Notes: a model not told the origin generated them from the sequence alone. Numbered from the stretch's first letter, positions 17,325-26,395 are shown. The stretch: 64,000 nucleotides of DNA from Crocinitomicaceae bacterium (GCA_023957475.1 JAMLHA010000005.1:124001-188000); one strand, 5' to 3'. Program-made: numbers and translations.

Positions 17325-19109
17325 TTATTTTTCTTTATCCATTTTTTCTTTTAATTCAGCCAATGCATCCAAATCACCTAAAGTTGATTTTTCATTGCTT
17401 TGGTTGATTGCATTTACTGCTGAAGATGTGTTGTTATCACCTTTCTTTCCTGCTTTTGCTGGAGTTGCTGGTTTATCATCACCTTCTTTGTAAGTACGTA
17501 AGTGAGAAAGAACGATTTTCTTAGATTCTTTATTGAATTCAATTACTTTGAAATCTAAAGCTTCTTCCATTTTTGCATTTGTACCGTCTTCTTTCTTTAA
17601 GTGTTTAACAGGACAAATACCTTCAACACCGTAAGGAAGAGAAACAATACCTGCTTTATCTTTCGTGTCAATAATTGTTCCTTGGTGTACAGAACCTTCA
17701 GCAAAGATAGTTTCAAATACATCCCATGGATTTTCTTCCAATTGTTTGTGACCTAAAGAAATTCTTCTGTTTTCACGATCGATTTCCAATACAACCACTT
17801 CCATTTCGTCTCCTACTTTGCAGAATTCAGATGGGTGCTTGATTTTCTTTTGCCATGATAAATCAGAGATGTGAATCAATCCGTCAACACCTTCTTCTAA
17901 TTCAACGAATACACCGAAGTTAGTGAAGTTACGAACTTTAGCAGAATGCTTAGAACCTACTGTATATTTGTCTTCAATTCCATTCCATGGATCTGGGAAC
18001 AATTGTTTGATACCCAAAGACATTTTACGCTCTTCTCTATCCAATGTTAACACGACTGCTTCAACTGTGTCGCCAACTGCCAAGAAATCTTGAGCTGAAC
18101 GTAAGTGTTGAGACCAGCTCATTTCAGATACGTGAATCAACCCTTCAACACCAGCTGCTATTTCTATAAATGCACCGTAGTCAGCAATAACAACAACTTT
18201 TCCAGAGACCTTATCACCAACAGCTAAGTTAGCATCTAAAGCATCCCATGGATGTGGTTGCAATTGTTTTAAACCTAAAGCGATACGTTTTTTATCGTCA
18301 TCGAAGTCAAGGATTACAACGTTTAATTTTTGATCCAATTCAACGATTTCTTCTGGGTGGTTAACACGTCCCCAAGAAAGATCTGTAATGTGGATAAGAC
18401 CGTCAACACCACCCAAGTCGATGAACACACCGTAAGATGTAACGTTTTTAACGATTCCTTCCAATACTTGACCTTTTTCAAGACCAGAGATAATTTGTTT
18501 CTTTTGTTCTTCCAACTCAGCTTCAATAAGAGCTTTGTGAGATACAACAACGTTACGGAATTCTTGGTTGATTTTAACCACTTTGAATTCCATGTTTTTA
18601 CCAACATAAATATCGTAGTCACGAATTGGCTTAACATCAATTTGAGAACCTGGCAAGAATGCTTCGATACCAAATACATCAACAATTAAACCTCCTTTTG
18701 TACGACATTTAACGTAACCTGTAATAATTTCTCCAGAACGTAATACATCATTCACACGAATCCATGCTTTGTGCATACGTGCTGTTCTGTGAGAAACAAC
18801 TAATTGACCTGATTTGTCTTCTTGAACTTCAACGTAAACGTCAACAGTATCTCCAACTTTTAAATCAGGGTTGTATCGGAATTCAGAAGTTGGGATAACT
18901 CCTTCAGATTTGTATCCGATGTTAACAATTACTTCTCTTTTTGTAATTGCAACTACAGTACCTTCAATTACTTCTCTCTCGTTGATAGAAGTCAATGTTT
19001 TTTCGTACTTGTCTGATAATTCTGAACGTTGAATTTTGTTGTAACCGTCCAATTCTAATGCTTCCCAATCGAAGTCTGCAATTCCTTGCGTTTGTGTAAG
19101 ATTTGCCAT
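17325..19109 (-). CDS. rpsA: 30S ribosomal protein S1
   Basis: A 594 aa protein with six S1 (OB-fold) repeats that binds mRNA on the 30S subunit. Clear repeats include VIEGTVVAITKREVIVNIGY, VLEGIVKNVTSYGVFIDLGG, VSGKVVVIADYGAFIEI and HSAKVRNFTNFGVFVELEEG, each followed by GLIHISDLSW-type strands. I start at MANLTQTQG (ATG 19109); the frame stays open upstream to 19169, but those residues come from the leader. The C-terminal tail is charged and lysine-rich. A good promoter and a hairpin-bearing leader precede it and a terminator follows, so it is monocistronic. S1 is often autoregulated through its leader. Confidence 0.96.
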   Translation of the reverse strand: MANLTQTQGIADFDWEALELDGYNKIQRSELSDKYEKTLTSINEREVIEGTVVAITKREVIVNIGYKSEGVIPTSEFRYNPDLKVGDTVDVYVEVQEDKSGQLVVSHRTARMHKAWIRVNDVLRSGEIITGYVKCRTKGGLIVDVFGIEAFLPGSQIDVKPIRDYDIYVGKNMEFKVVKINQEFRNVVVSHKALIEAELEEQKKQIISGLEKGQVLEGIVKNVTSYGVFIDLGGVDGLIHITDLSWGRVNHPEEIVELDQKLNVVILDFDDDKKRIALGLKQLQPHPWDALDANLAVGDKVSGKVVVIADYGAFIEIAAGVEGLIHVSEMSWSQHLRSAQDFLAVGDTVEAVVLTLDREERKMSLGIKQLFPDPWNGIEDKYTVGSKHSAKVRNFTNFGVFVELEEGVDGLIHISDLSWQKKIKHPSEFCKVGDEMEVVVLEIDRENRRISLGHKQLEENPWDVFETIFAEGSVHQGTIIDTKDKAGIVSLPYGVEGICPVKHLKKEDGTNAKMEEALDFKVIEFNKESKKIVLSHLRTYKEGDDKPATPAKAGKKGDNNTSSAVNAINQSNEKSTLGDLDALAELKEKMDKEK

Positions 19110-19164
19110 TTTGGCTTTAAATTTTGTATTTCGGAAACCCTTCATCCCGAAAGTTATTAAACAT

Positions 19165-19184
19165 ACCACAGAAGGGGGTGTGGT
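19165..19184 (-). promoter_or_regulatory. hairpin in the rpsA mRNA leader
   Basis: ACCACA (19165-19170) / TGTGGT (19179-19184) pair perfectly around an 8-base loop within the ~85-base leader between the predicted promoter and the rpsA ATG. This is a candidate autoregulatory element; no function is shown by sequence alone. Confidence 0.35.
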
Positions 19185-19199
19185 TTTATTTTAAGGGTG

Positions 19200-19229
19200 C
19201 AAAGATAGTAATTTTTATTATAAACACAA
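19200..19229 (-). promoter_or_regulatory. predicted promoter of rpsA
   Basis: On the minus strand, TTG (19227-19229), 19 bases, TATCTTTG (19200-19207): a full match to the Bacteroidota consensus. It predicts an unusually long leader of about 85 bases. Confidence 0.65.
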
Positions 19230-19301
19230 ACAAATGAAGAAATTAAATTCTTTATTAAACACATTTAAACGTGTCTTCACCAGTGTTATATGAGTAACTG
19301 C

Positions 19302-19982
19302 TTAAACGTTTATACTATCACCAATCTCTAATAGAACCAATTCTTTACCTTTTGAGCTAAATTTTGCTTTAGCGGCATCGTGATTGATTTCGATATAAGG
19401 AGCTGTGTCATAATGCATTCCAATAATTTTATCACATTCAATAAAATCTGCAGCTACGACTGCTTCATCAATATCCATTGTAAAGTTACCGCCTATAGGA
19501 AGGAGGGCTGCATCCAATTTAAAAAATAGGGGAATCAGTTTCATATCCATTGTAAGTGCAGTATCTCCAGAAATATAAATGCTTTTACCTTCTGCAGAAA
19601 TGATAAAGCCAACAGGATTACCACCATACGTTCCATCGGGAAATGAAGAAGAATGGATGGCGCTTACTACTTTAACTCTTCCAAAGTCAAAATCCCAGCT
19701 ACCACCTTGGTTCATTGCGTGTCCTTCATATCCTTTATTCGTATTGAAATAAGTCACTACTTCGTGGTTGGAGATAATTTTTGCTTTTGTTCGTTCAACT
19801 AATGCGTCCACATCCATGATGTGATCATAGTGTGCATGTGTTAAAAGAATGTAATCTGCTTTTAACGTGTTGATATCAATTGATGCAGATTTTGGATTTG
19901 GAGATATAAATGGGTCAACTAATAAGTGTTTTCCATTGATTTCCAACTCAAAAGAGGAATGACCGTAATATGTAATTTTCAT
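19302..19982 (-). CDS. UPF0173/UlaG-like metal-dependent hydrolase
   Basis: A 226 aa metallo-beta-lactamase-fold enzyme. The metal site motif is THAHYDH (His49, His51, Asp53, His54), preceded by the TYYGHSSFELEINGKHLLVDPF start common to the UPF0173 family and followed by ISGDTALTMDM and a GNFTMDIDEAV segment. Length is normal (220-240 aa). Substrates of this family are mostly unknown. It stands alone between rpsA and the ferredoxin/U32 pair. Confidence 0.88.
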   Translation of the reverse strand: MKITYYGHSSFELEINGKHLLVDPFISPNPKSASIDINTLKADYILLTHAHYDHIMDVDALVERTKAKIISNHEVVTYFNTNKGYEGHAMNQGGSWDFDFGRVKVVSAIHSSSFPDGTYGGNPVGFIISAEGKSIYISGDTALTMDMKLIPLFFKLDAALLPIGGNFTMDIDEAVVAADFIECDKIIGMHYDTAPYIEINHDAAKAKFSSKGKELVLLEIGDSINV

Positions 19983-20173
19983 GTTTTACAGAGTTTTGTT
20001 GGTTAAATATAATAAAAATAACCACAGGGCACAGATAAAAGCATTAAATATTGTTTTTTTTCCGACTAGTCGGAACATGGAATAATAAAATAAAAAACTT
20101 TGTGTCCTTCGTGTCTTTGTGGTAAAAACACCAATATACTCTGAACTCTAAACTCTGAACTCTAAACTATTTT

Positions 20174-20404
20174 CTAACTTATTTTTTCCCAGCGTATTAT
20201 ATTAACCGGGCAATGTACTTTGGCAGCTTCCAAAGCTTCTTCCTCATCATCGTCCACAATGACAGTGTACCAACCTTTTTTCTCGGTAGCACCAATCAAT
20301 GTGCTTTTCCCATCTTTTTTAGAGATTCGCCAACGGTACTTGTCTGCTTCTACACAAGCGTTGCAGCCAATACATTTATGCCGATGTTGAACTACACGAA
20401 TCAT
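20174..20404 (-). CDS. single-cluster ferredoxin-like protein
   Basis: A 76 aa iron-sulfur protein with CIGCNAC (Cys11, Cys14, Cys17) and Cys65 in HCPVNII, enough for one [4Fe-4S] cluster; it lacks a second cluster motif. Between them lies an insertion (RWRISKKDGKSTLIGATEKKGWYTVIV). Its ATG overlaps the stop of the U32 gene by 4 bases (ATGA, 20401-20404), so the two are translationally coupled. The likely job is electron supply or a scaffold for the U32 protein, which is inference from the pairing. Confidence 0.88.
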   Translation of the reverse strand: MIRVVQHRHKCIGCNACVEADKYRWRISKKDGKSTLIGATEKKGWYTVIVDDDEEEALEAAKVHCPVNIIRWEKIS

Positions 20405-21642
20405 TTTGCATCAACCAGTTTGTAGAGTTTATCACTTGGGCGCACTTTTTCAGCAATTGGAAACGTAATCGTTGTTCCACGTTTAACCTCTTGCCTTTCT
20501 TCGTTATCCACACGCATTTCTTTTAGCACCGTTTCTACCACCCCTGTTGTTGGTCCGATAATCAACAACTCATCACCCACTTCACAACCTTGTGCTTCAA
20601 TTAAAAACTCGCCAATACCCGCATTTTCGTAGTATTTTATTCCTTTACCAATATAAACCTTACGTTTTGTGGCTTTAGAACCTGCTTCATCACTCCACTC
20701 ACCCATTTTCCTTCCGAGATAGTAACCATCCCAAAAACCACGATTAAACACCGTGCTAAGGCGTTCTTTCCAATCCTCAATCTTTTCTTTGGTATAAGTT
20801 CCGTTGTAAATTGCATCAATTGCTTCTCTATAACATTGAATGGTAACATGCACATAATCAGCACTTCTGCCACGCCCTTCAATTTTTAAAACAGAAACAC
20901 CCGCATCAATTACTTTGTCTAAGAAATCAATGGTGCTTAAATCTTTAGCCGACATGATGTATTCATTGTCCACCTCAAATTCTTGTCCATCCTCTTTGTC
21001 CATCACAATATAGCTTTTGCGGCAATTTTGGATACATGCTCCACGATTTGCCGAAGAATAGTTGGTGTGCAAACTCAAGTAACATTTGCCAGAAACAGCC
21101 ATACACAAAGCACCATGACCAAACACTTCTATTCGCACCAATTCCCCCGAAGGTCCAGTAATTTCACGACGCGCAATTTCTCTATTGATATCGTGCACTT
21201 GCAACAAGCTCAACTCACGCGACATCACCATCACATCTGCATAAGCCGAATAAAACTCTACTGTATCGATATTGGTAATGTTTGTTTGAGTAGAAATATG
21301 AACCGGCACGCCAATTTTACGACAATAATTCATCACCGCATGATCGGAAGCAATAATGGCCGAAATTTTACTTTCTTTTGCCGCTTCAATGATGCGTTTC
21401 ATCAATTGTACATCGTGGTCATAAATGATGGTGTTGAGCGTTAAATAGCTTTTTAAGCCATTATCACTACATAGTTGAGCAATCTTGCTCAAATCATCAA
21501 TTGTAAAGTTGTGCGTTGATTTGGTACGCATATTCAACTGTTCTACACCAAAATAAATGGAATTTGCTCCTGCATTTATAGCCGCAGTGATAGCTTCATA
21601 AGAGCCCGCAGGCGCCATTAATTCAATCTTTTGTTTCTCCAT
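20401..21642 (-). CDS. peptidase U32 family protein (TrhP/YegQ-like)
   Basis: A 413 aa member of the U32 family, whose characterised Escherichia coli member YegQ/TrhP takes part in tRNA U34 hydroxylation with prephenate rather than proteolysis. It begins IELMAPAGSYEAITAAINAGANSIYFGVEQLNMR, typical of the family. It holds the conserved Cys-rich segment GALCMAVSGKCYLS ... ANRGACIQNCR (about residues 175-215) that probably binds an iron-sulfur cluster, and ends in a beta-barrel-like domain (VGDELLIIGPTTGVVE). The coupled ferredoxin downstream fits a redox RNA-modification role. Subfamily assignment is likely but not proven. Confidence 0.88.
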   Translation of the reverse strand: MEKQKIELMAPAGSYEAITAAINAGANSIYFGVEQLNMRTKSTHNFTIDDLSKIAQLCSDNGLKSYLTLNTIIYDHDVQLMKRIIEAAKESKISAIIASDHAVMNYCRKIGVPVHISTQTNITNIDTVEFYSAYADVMVMSRELSLLQVHDINREIARREITGPSGELVRIEVFGHGALCMAVSGKCYLSLHTNYSSANRGACIQNCRKSYIVMDKEDGQEFEVDNEYIMSAKDLSTIDFLDKVIDAGVSVLKIEGRGRSADYVHVTIQCYREAIDAIYNGTYTKEKIEDWKERLSTVFNRGFWDGYYLGRKMGEWSDEAGSKATKRKVYIGKGIKYYENAGIGEFLIEAQGCEVGDELLIIGPTTGVVETVLKEMRVDNEERQEVKRGTTITFPIAEKVRPSDKLYKLVDAK

Positions 21643-21826
21643 ATTGCAAGTATGACGATAACTTTAATAAAAATGCAAAATTGATATAAAAAATTAAGAA
21701 AAACACATGATTAAAATCATATTCAAAAAAATATGCACAACTATCCGAAACTTTTTGAGAAAAAGGGTAAAAAAATGAAATATTTAAGATTGAAAACGAT
21801 GAACAAAGTAGGAAAATTTGAAATGG

Positions 21827-21940
21827 ATATCTCGCTTTGCTCGATATGACAAATCTAACAAAGAGTAAAGGGCATAAAGGACGGCCAGCCTGTCATTCCG
21901 AACTGAGTGAGGGAACCTCCAGTTGACAGTTTATCTGTCA
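21827..21940. repeat. probable interspersed intergenic repeat with GTCATTCCGA core
   Basis: The gene-free stretch 21643-22131 contains a block unlike its AT-rich flanks: ATATC..GATAT arms (21827-21847), GTCATTCCGAACTGAGTGAG (21892-21911) running into GGAACCTCC, and a hairpin TGACAG/CTGTCA (21924-21940) followed by TTTT. GTCATTCCGAA...GTGAGG.A.CT blocks are common intergenic repeats in Bacteroidota; a related block starts at 58017 in this window. The rest of the gap shows nothing I can support. Confidence 0.45.
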
Positions 21941-22131
21941 TTTTAAAACAATAATTAATGTTTTATAAACAGTTACATCTATAAAAGAAACTTTGTTTCT
22001 CGACTTTGTATAAATGCCCATTGAAAACAAAGGAATACAGAAGATTATTGTCTAAAATTGGAAAACTTTCGGATGAATGTGAAAAATATGGTATAAAATG
22101 ATCTTTCTTTTTAAGATTTCTTTTAATTTTC

Positions 22132-23382
22132 ATGTCAAAATTATTATTCATGGAAAATGAGGTGCTACTTAAAAAAAGAAATACTTGGCTAATTATATTG
22201 GTTGCATCCCTTGGTTATTTTGTTGACATCTACGATTTAGTGGTGTTTTCAATTGTGCGTATTCAAAGTTTTAAAGATATTGGTATTTCAGAAGAATTAA
22301 TGCGTACAAATGGAGAATATGTGCTCAATATGCAGATGGCAGGGCTGTTAATTGGTGGCATCATTTGGGGTGTTATTGGTGATAAATTTGGTAGAATAAA
22401 AGTTCTGTTTGGTTCTATTTTACTTTACTCTATTGCTAATATTCTCAATGCTTTCGTTTATGACATTCATCTATACGCATTCATTCGTTTTTTTGCAGGT
22501 CTAGGGCTCGCAGGAGAGTTAGGTGCGGGTGTTACATTGGTTAACGAAAATATGCACAAAGACAAAAGAGGTTATGGTACAATGATAATTGCTACTGTAG
22601 GTGTTTTAGGTGCTGTAGCAGCATTCTATGTTGCAGAACATTTTTCTTGGCGCAACACCTATATTGTTGGTGGTGGCTTAGGCATTGTTTTACTCATTTT
22701 GAGGTTAGGAACATTTGAATCAGGAATGTTTCAAAGAACAATGGATTCTAGTGTTCCAAAAGGTAAGATAAGCATGTTATTCAACAATAAAGAGCGTTTT
22801 TGGAAATATATTTATTGTCTATTAATCGGGCTTCCATTATGGTATGTAATTGGAATATTAATCACACAAGCACCAGAATTTGGTAAAGTTCTTGGTGCAC
22901 GTGAAACATTAAGTGCCGGAAAAGGCATCCTGTTTTCATATATAGGCATTTCCATAGGAGATTTATTGGCTGGTCTTTTTGCACAGATTACCAAGTCGAG
23001 AAGGTTAACTGTATTTATCTTTCAAGTGAGCACACTGTTTGCAACGACTTGGTATTTATCTAGTTACAACATTACGGCGGAATTATTTAATTGGATAGCC
23101 TTCTTTTTAGGCTTAAGTGTTGGTTATTGGGCAACATTTGTGACCATTGCTTCAGAGCAATTCGGCACGAATTTACGTTCAACAGTTACGACAACAGCGC
23201 CAAATTTTGCAAGAGGCTCTCTCATACTTAGTACTTTTTTGTTTGAGTTATTTGTGCATTTTACCTCGCTCATCTCTGCAGCTTATATCATGATATTTTT
23301 ATTAACAGCTGTATCATTATTTGCCATATCAAAACTAAAAGAAAGTTTCAATAAAGATTTGGATTACGTAGAAACGCCATAA
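22132..23382 (+). CDS. MFS transporter (sugar/metabolite:H+ symporter type)
   Basis: A 416 aa twelve-helix major facilitator protein. The loop 2-3 signature is GVIGDKFGRIK, with PQ-like ARGSLI near helix 11; helix 1 reads IILVASLGYFVDIYDLVVFS, where the acidic Asp residues resemble the SP/MHS subfamilies. The second in-frame ATG at 22150 (MENEVLLKKRN) is an equally good start, as neither has a ribosome binding site; 22132 is the longest. It is a lone gene. The substrate cannot be told. A 14/16 parS-like sequence lies inside it at 22893-22908. Confidence 0.88.
   Translation: MSKLLFMENEVLLKKRNTWLIILVASLGYFVDIYDLVVFSIVRIQSFKDIGISEELMRTNGEYVLNMQMAGLLIGGIIWGVIGDKFGRIKVLFGSILLYSIANILNAFVYDIHLYAFIRFFAGLGLAGELGAGVTLVNENMHKDKRGYGTMIIATVGVLGAVAAFYVAEHFSWRNTYIVGGGLGIVLLILRLGTFESGMFQRTMDSSVPKGKISMLFNNKERFWKYIYCLLIGLPLWYVIGILITQAPEFGKVLGARETLSAGKGILFSYIGISIGDLLAGLFAQITKSRRLTVFIFQVSTLFATTWYLSSYNITAELFNWIAFFLGLSVGYWATFVTIASEQFGTNLRSTVTTTAPNFARGSLILSTFLFELFVHFTSLISAAYIMIFLLTAVSLFAISKLKESFNKDLDYVETP
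22893..22908. promoter_or_regulatory. degenerate parS-like sequence inside the MFS gene
   Basis: TGGTGCACGTGAAACA matches the parS consensus TGTTTCACGTGAAACA at 14 of 16 positions. It lies in coding sequence, so the match may be chance, but it is 2.5 kb from two perfect sites. Confidence 0.3.
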
Positions 23383-23398
23383 CTTTATCTTAAAACAT

Positions 23399-23416
23399 TG
23401 TTTCACGTGTAAAACA
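23399..23416. promoter_or_regulatory. half-conserved parS-like sequence
   Basis: TGTTTCACGTGTAAAACA holds the perfect left 11 bases of parS and then a 2-base insertion before AAACA. It lies between the MFS gene and mnmG, 17 bases beyond the MFS stop. Confidence 0.35.
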
Positions 23417-23558
23417 CCATTTTTATTCGATTTAAGCGCGTTTTTAACGCTTCAATATAAAAACACCTTGACACCATCCTGTTCGTTGATTTAAAGAGAT
23501 CTGTTTTTTAGCCTTCTAAAAACAATGCAAACGATTAATAATCAGTGTTTTGCGCTTA

Positions 23559-25430
23559 TTATCGACCTAAAGCTATCAATAAAACAGAAATATCGCTAGG
23601 GCTAACGCCAGAAATACGAGAGGCTTGACCAATTGTCTCCGGGCGAATTTTATTCAATTTTTCTTTCGACTCAATGGAAATACTTTTCATAGAATTGTAA
23701 TCAATAGAGGCTGGAATTTTTACATTTTCCAAACGACTCATCTTTAGGGCAACATCTTCTTCACGTTGAATGTAGCCATCGTATTTCATTTGTATTTCTG
23801 ATTGAGGAAGAATATCTGGATTTTCTGCAAACAATTCTTCTGCTAACTTTTTTGATGTTGTACTATACGGCAAAAGCTCTTCTAAAGAAATATTTGGTCT
23901 TGACAATAAAGAACTTAGCTTAACTTGTTGATCAATTGGGCTACTCCCTTTTTCTTCTAAGAATGAGTTTATTACACTTGGAGAGACACCTTCTTTGCGT
24001 AACGAGGTTTTTAATTTTTCCGTTCCTTCAATTTTAGCCTCCACTCTTCTCATTGCGGCTTCATCCTGCATACCAATTTCATGACCAATTGCCGTAAGGC
24101 GAATATCCGCATTGTCTTGACGCAACAAAATTCGGTATTCTGCTCTACTGGTAAACATTCGATAAGGCTCTTTTGTACCTTTAGTAATTAAATCATCTAT
24201 TAGAACACCAATGTAGGCTTGATTTCTATTTAAAATAATAGGTGTTTGCTCATTGATTTTACGAGCAGCATTGATTCCCGCCATTAAACCTTGACAAGCA
24301 GCTTCTTCATAACCTGTTGTGCCATTAATTTGACCTGCAAAATATAAATTTTCAACTTGTTTTGTTTCAAGCGTATATTTTAACTGTGTTGGCGGAAAAT
24401 AGTCGTACTCTATAGCATATCCTGGACGAAACATTTTAGCGTTTTCAAAACCAGGTATTGTTCGCATAGCACTTAACTGCACTTCTTCTGGCAAAGAAGA
24501 ACTAAAACCATTTATATAAATTTCAATTGTGTTCCACCCTTCTGGTTCAACAAATATTTGATGGCGATCACGATCTGAAAAACGATTGATTTTATCTTCA
24601 ATACTTGGACAATATCTCGGTCCCGTGCTTTTTATTGCACCATTAAACATTGGAGAACGATCAAAACCTGTACGAAGCAAATCATGTGTTTGCTGATTGG
24701 TATAAGTAATATGACACGAAACTTGCGTTTTCAACGCTTTTGTATCACCAAAACTAAATTTACCTGGATTTACATCACCCGGTTGAATTTCCATTTTAGA
24801 ATAATCCAACGAACGACCATCCACTCGTGGAGGAGTTCCTGTTTTCATTCTACCAGATTCAAACCCAAGTTGAACCAATTCTTCTGTAATACCTGTTGCA
24901 GCTTTTTCTCCGGTTCTACCTCCACCAAATTGTTTTGTTCCGATGTGAATCAATCCATTCAAAAATGTACCATTAGTCAAAACAACTGCTTTTGAACGAA
25001 TATTGATTCCCATTTGTGTTTTGACGCCCACCACTTTTCCTCCTTCAACAAGCAAACCATTACACATGTCTTGCCAAAAATCCACATTTGGATTTCTTTC
25101 CAACAACAAACGCCATTGTTCTGAAAACAGCATGCGGTCATTTTGAGTTCTTGGCGACCACATTGCTGGACCTTTTGAAAGGTTCAACATTCTAAATTGA
25201 ATGGCACTCAAATCAGAAATAATTCCAGAACCACCACCCAACGCATCAATTTCTCTCAAAATCTGACCTTTTGCAACCCCGCCCATCGCAGGATTACAAC
25301 TCATTTGAGCAATGGTGTTCATGTTCATTGTAACCAACAAAACACTGCTACCCATTTTTGCAGCAGCATTTGCAGCCTCACAACCAGCGTGACCAGCACC
25401 AACAACAATAATATCGTAATCTTTTAACAT
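23559..25430 (-). CDS. mnmG: tRNA uridine-5-carboxymethylaminomethyl modification enzyme MnmG (GidA)
   Basis: A 623 aa FAD enzyme that with MnmE installs the cmnm5 group at wobble U34 of tRNAs. The dinucleotide-binding motif is [17 protein letters not shown] (about 9-25), followed by family signatures [33 protein letters not shown] and [11 protein letters not shown], and the C-terminal helical MnmE-interacting domain ending [20 protein letters not shown]. The length is normal. Upstream is a 117-base gap with two perfect parS sites flanking a -7 element (TAATTTTG on the minus strand, 25472-25479). Confidence 0.98.
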   Translation of the reverse strand: MLKDYDIIVVGAGHAGCEAANAAAKMGSSVLLVTMNMNTIAQMSCNPAMGGVAKGQILREIDALGGGSGIISDLSAIQFRMLNLSKGPAMWSPRTQNDRMLFSEQWRLLLERNPNVDFWQDMCNGLLVEGGKVVGVKTQMGINIRSKAVVLTNGTFLNGLIHIGTKQFGGGRTGEKAATGITEELVQLGFESGRMKTGTPPRVDGRSLDYSKMEIQPGDVNPGKFSFGDTKALKTQVSCHITYTNQQTHDLLRTGFDRSPMFNGAIKSTGPRYCPSIEDKINRFSDRDRHQIFVEPEGWNTIEIYINGFSSSLPEEVQLSAMRTIPGFENAKMFRPGYAIEYDYFPPTQLKYTLETKQVENLYFAGQINGTTGYEEAACQGLMAGINAARKINEQTPIILNRNQAYIGVLIDDLITKGTKEPYRMFTSRAEYRILLRQDNADIRLTAIGHEIGMQDEAAMRRVEAKIEGTEKLKTSLRKEGVSPSVINSFLEEKGSSPIDQQVKLSSLLSRPNISLEELLPYSTTSKKLAEELFAENPDILPQSEIQMKYDGYIQREEDVALKMSRLENVKIPASIDYNSMKSISIESKEKLNKIRPETIGQASRISGVSPSDISVLLIALGR

Positions 25431-25441
25431 TTTAGAAAGAA

Positions 25442-25457
25442 TGTTTCACGTGAAACA
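25442..25457. promoter_or_regulatory. parS: parS centromere-like site (perfect)
   Basis: TGTTTCACGTGAAACA is a 16-base perfect palindrome identical to the widely conserved ParB-binding consensus. It starts 12 bases upstream of the mnmG ATG, in the mnmG leader/promoter. Confidence 0.85.
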
Positions 25458-25471
25458 ATTAAAACAAGGCA

Positions 25472-25479
25472 CAAAATTA
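25472..25479 (-). promoter_or_regulatory. -7 element upstream of mnmG
   Basis: TAATTTTG on the minus strand, between the two parS sites. There is no TTG at the expected distance, so this is a partial promoter match. Confidence 0.35.
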
Positions 25480-25531
25480 CAGAAATCAAAACAAAAAGAG
25501 CGAAAGAAAAGAGATAAATAAATGTTAAATA

Positions 25532-25547
25532 TGTTTCACGTGAAACA
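25532..25547. promoter_or_regulatory. parS: parS centromere-like site (perfect)
   Basis: Second perfect TGTTTCACGTGAAACA, extended to an 18-base palindrome by flanking A and T (25531-25548). It abuts the stop codon of ybeY and lies 90 bases from the first site. Confidence 0.85.
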
Positions 25548-25961
25548 TTATAAAAGACCTAACATTTGGTCTTCTTTAACTCGCATTAATTTTTCATCTT
25601 CATCGGATTTATCTTTATATCCACACAAATGAAGCACACCATGAACAATTACTCGGTTTAATTCTGTTTCAAAAGGACAATTGAGTAAGTCGGCATTTTC
25701 TCGAACACGGTCAACAGAAATAAATAAATCACCATTAACAAAATCGTCTTCGCAATAATCAAATGTTATAATATCGGTATAATAATCGTGGTCTAAGTAG
25801 TCTTGGTTAACTTTTAATAAATAAGTATCAGAAGTAAAAATTAATGAAACATCACCCAGTTGTTTGTTTTCAATAGTGACAACTTTTGTCAACCAATTGG
25901 TTAAAAAGTCTTCATTAATAAAACTTAATTCATCTGTATCTTCGAAATTAAAATCAACCAT
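25548..25961 (-). CDS. ybeY: endoribonuclease YbeY (rRNA maturation factor)
   Basis: A 137 aa metal-dependent RNase for 16S rRNA processing and ribosome quality control. The family motif HGxLHLxGYDH appears as HGVLHLCGYKDK: His107 and His111 are kept, but the third zinc ligand is Asp117 instead of His. I recall GYKDK as common in Bacteroidota YbeY, so this is probably a lineage trait, not damage. The DYLDHDYYTDIITFDY segment is typical. It sits 2 bases downstream of the anti-sigma-type gene in a run with DUF4175. Confidence 0.93.
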   Translation of the reverse strand: MVDFNFEDTDELSFINEDFLTNWLTKVVTIENKQLGDVSLIFTSDTYLLKVNQDYLDHDYYTDIITFDYCEDDFVNGDLFISVDRVRENADLLNCPFETELNRVIVHGVLHLCGYKDKSDEDEKLMRVKEDQMLGLL

Positions 25962-25963
25962 GT

Positions 25964-26374
25964 TTATTTAGAAAAAAAGATAGACACGCTGCTACCGTTG
26001 TTTGAAAATTCAACTTCATCAGATAAATTTCGCATTAGAAAAATTCCACGCCCGTTTTCCTTTTCAAGATTTTCTGGAGCAGTAGGATCTGGCAAAGAAT
26101 TAAAATCAAAACCATTTCCTTCATCTTCAACAACGAAACAAAACGAATCATTATTGTCAGCAGATTTGATATAAACTTGCTTGGATAGATTATTCTTGTT
26201 GCCATGAATAATTGCATTGTTAACTGCTTCAGTAACGGCAATAAGAATATTTCCAAAACTTTCACTGACATCCATTTTAGTACAAACAGTATCAATTAAA
26301 CTTTCTACTTCATGTATCGAATCAAAAGTAGAAGGAATAGCAAGTTCATCAATTACAGTAAAACCCTCCCTCAT
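25964..26374 (-). CDS. RsbW-like anti-sigma factor/serine kinase (HATPase)
   Basis: A 136 aa GHKL ATPase of the RsbW/SpoIIAB type. The N box is EAVNNAIIHGNKNN, the G1 box VEDEGNGFDFNSLPDP and the G2 box ENGRGIFLMRNL, ending with short strands SNNGSSVSIFF. Such proteins phosphorylate an antagonist or bind a sigma factor. No STAS-domain partner is adjacent; a SpoIIE phosphatase lies far away at 48-49.5 kb. It sits between DUF4175 and ybeY, 21 and 2 bases away. Confidence 0.88.
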   Translation of the reverse strand: MREGFTVIDELAIPSTFDSIHEVESLIDTVCTKMDVSESFGNILIAVTEAVNNAIIHGNKNNLSKQVYIKSADNNDSFCFVVEDEGNGFDFNSLPDPTAPENLEKENGRGIFLMRNLSDEVEFSNNGSSVSIFFSK

Positions 26375-26395
26375 AATTATTATAAGTATAATTAA

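Noticed and set aside
20504..20512. TTATCCACA, a perfect DnaA-box sequence
   Set aside because: A single copy inside the U32 coding sequence with no cluster of boxes or AT-rich unwinding region; not evidence for oriC here.
20983..21444. 153 aa plus-strand frame opposite the U32 gene
   Set aside because: His/Arg-rich shadow without any domain.
21963..22151. 62 aa minus-strand frame upstream of the MFS gene
   Set aside because: Overlaps the MFS start, AT-driven composition, no motif.
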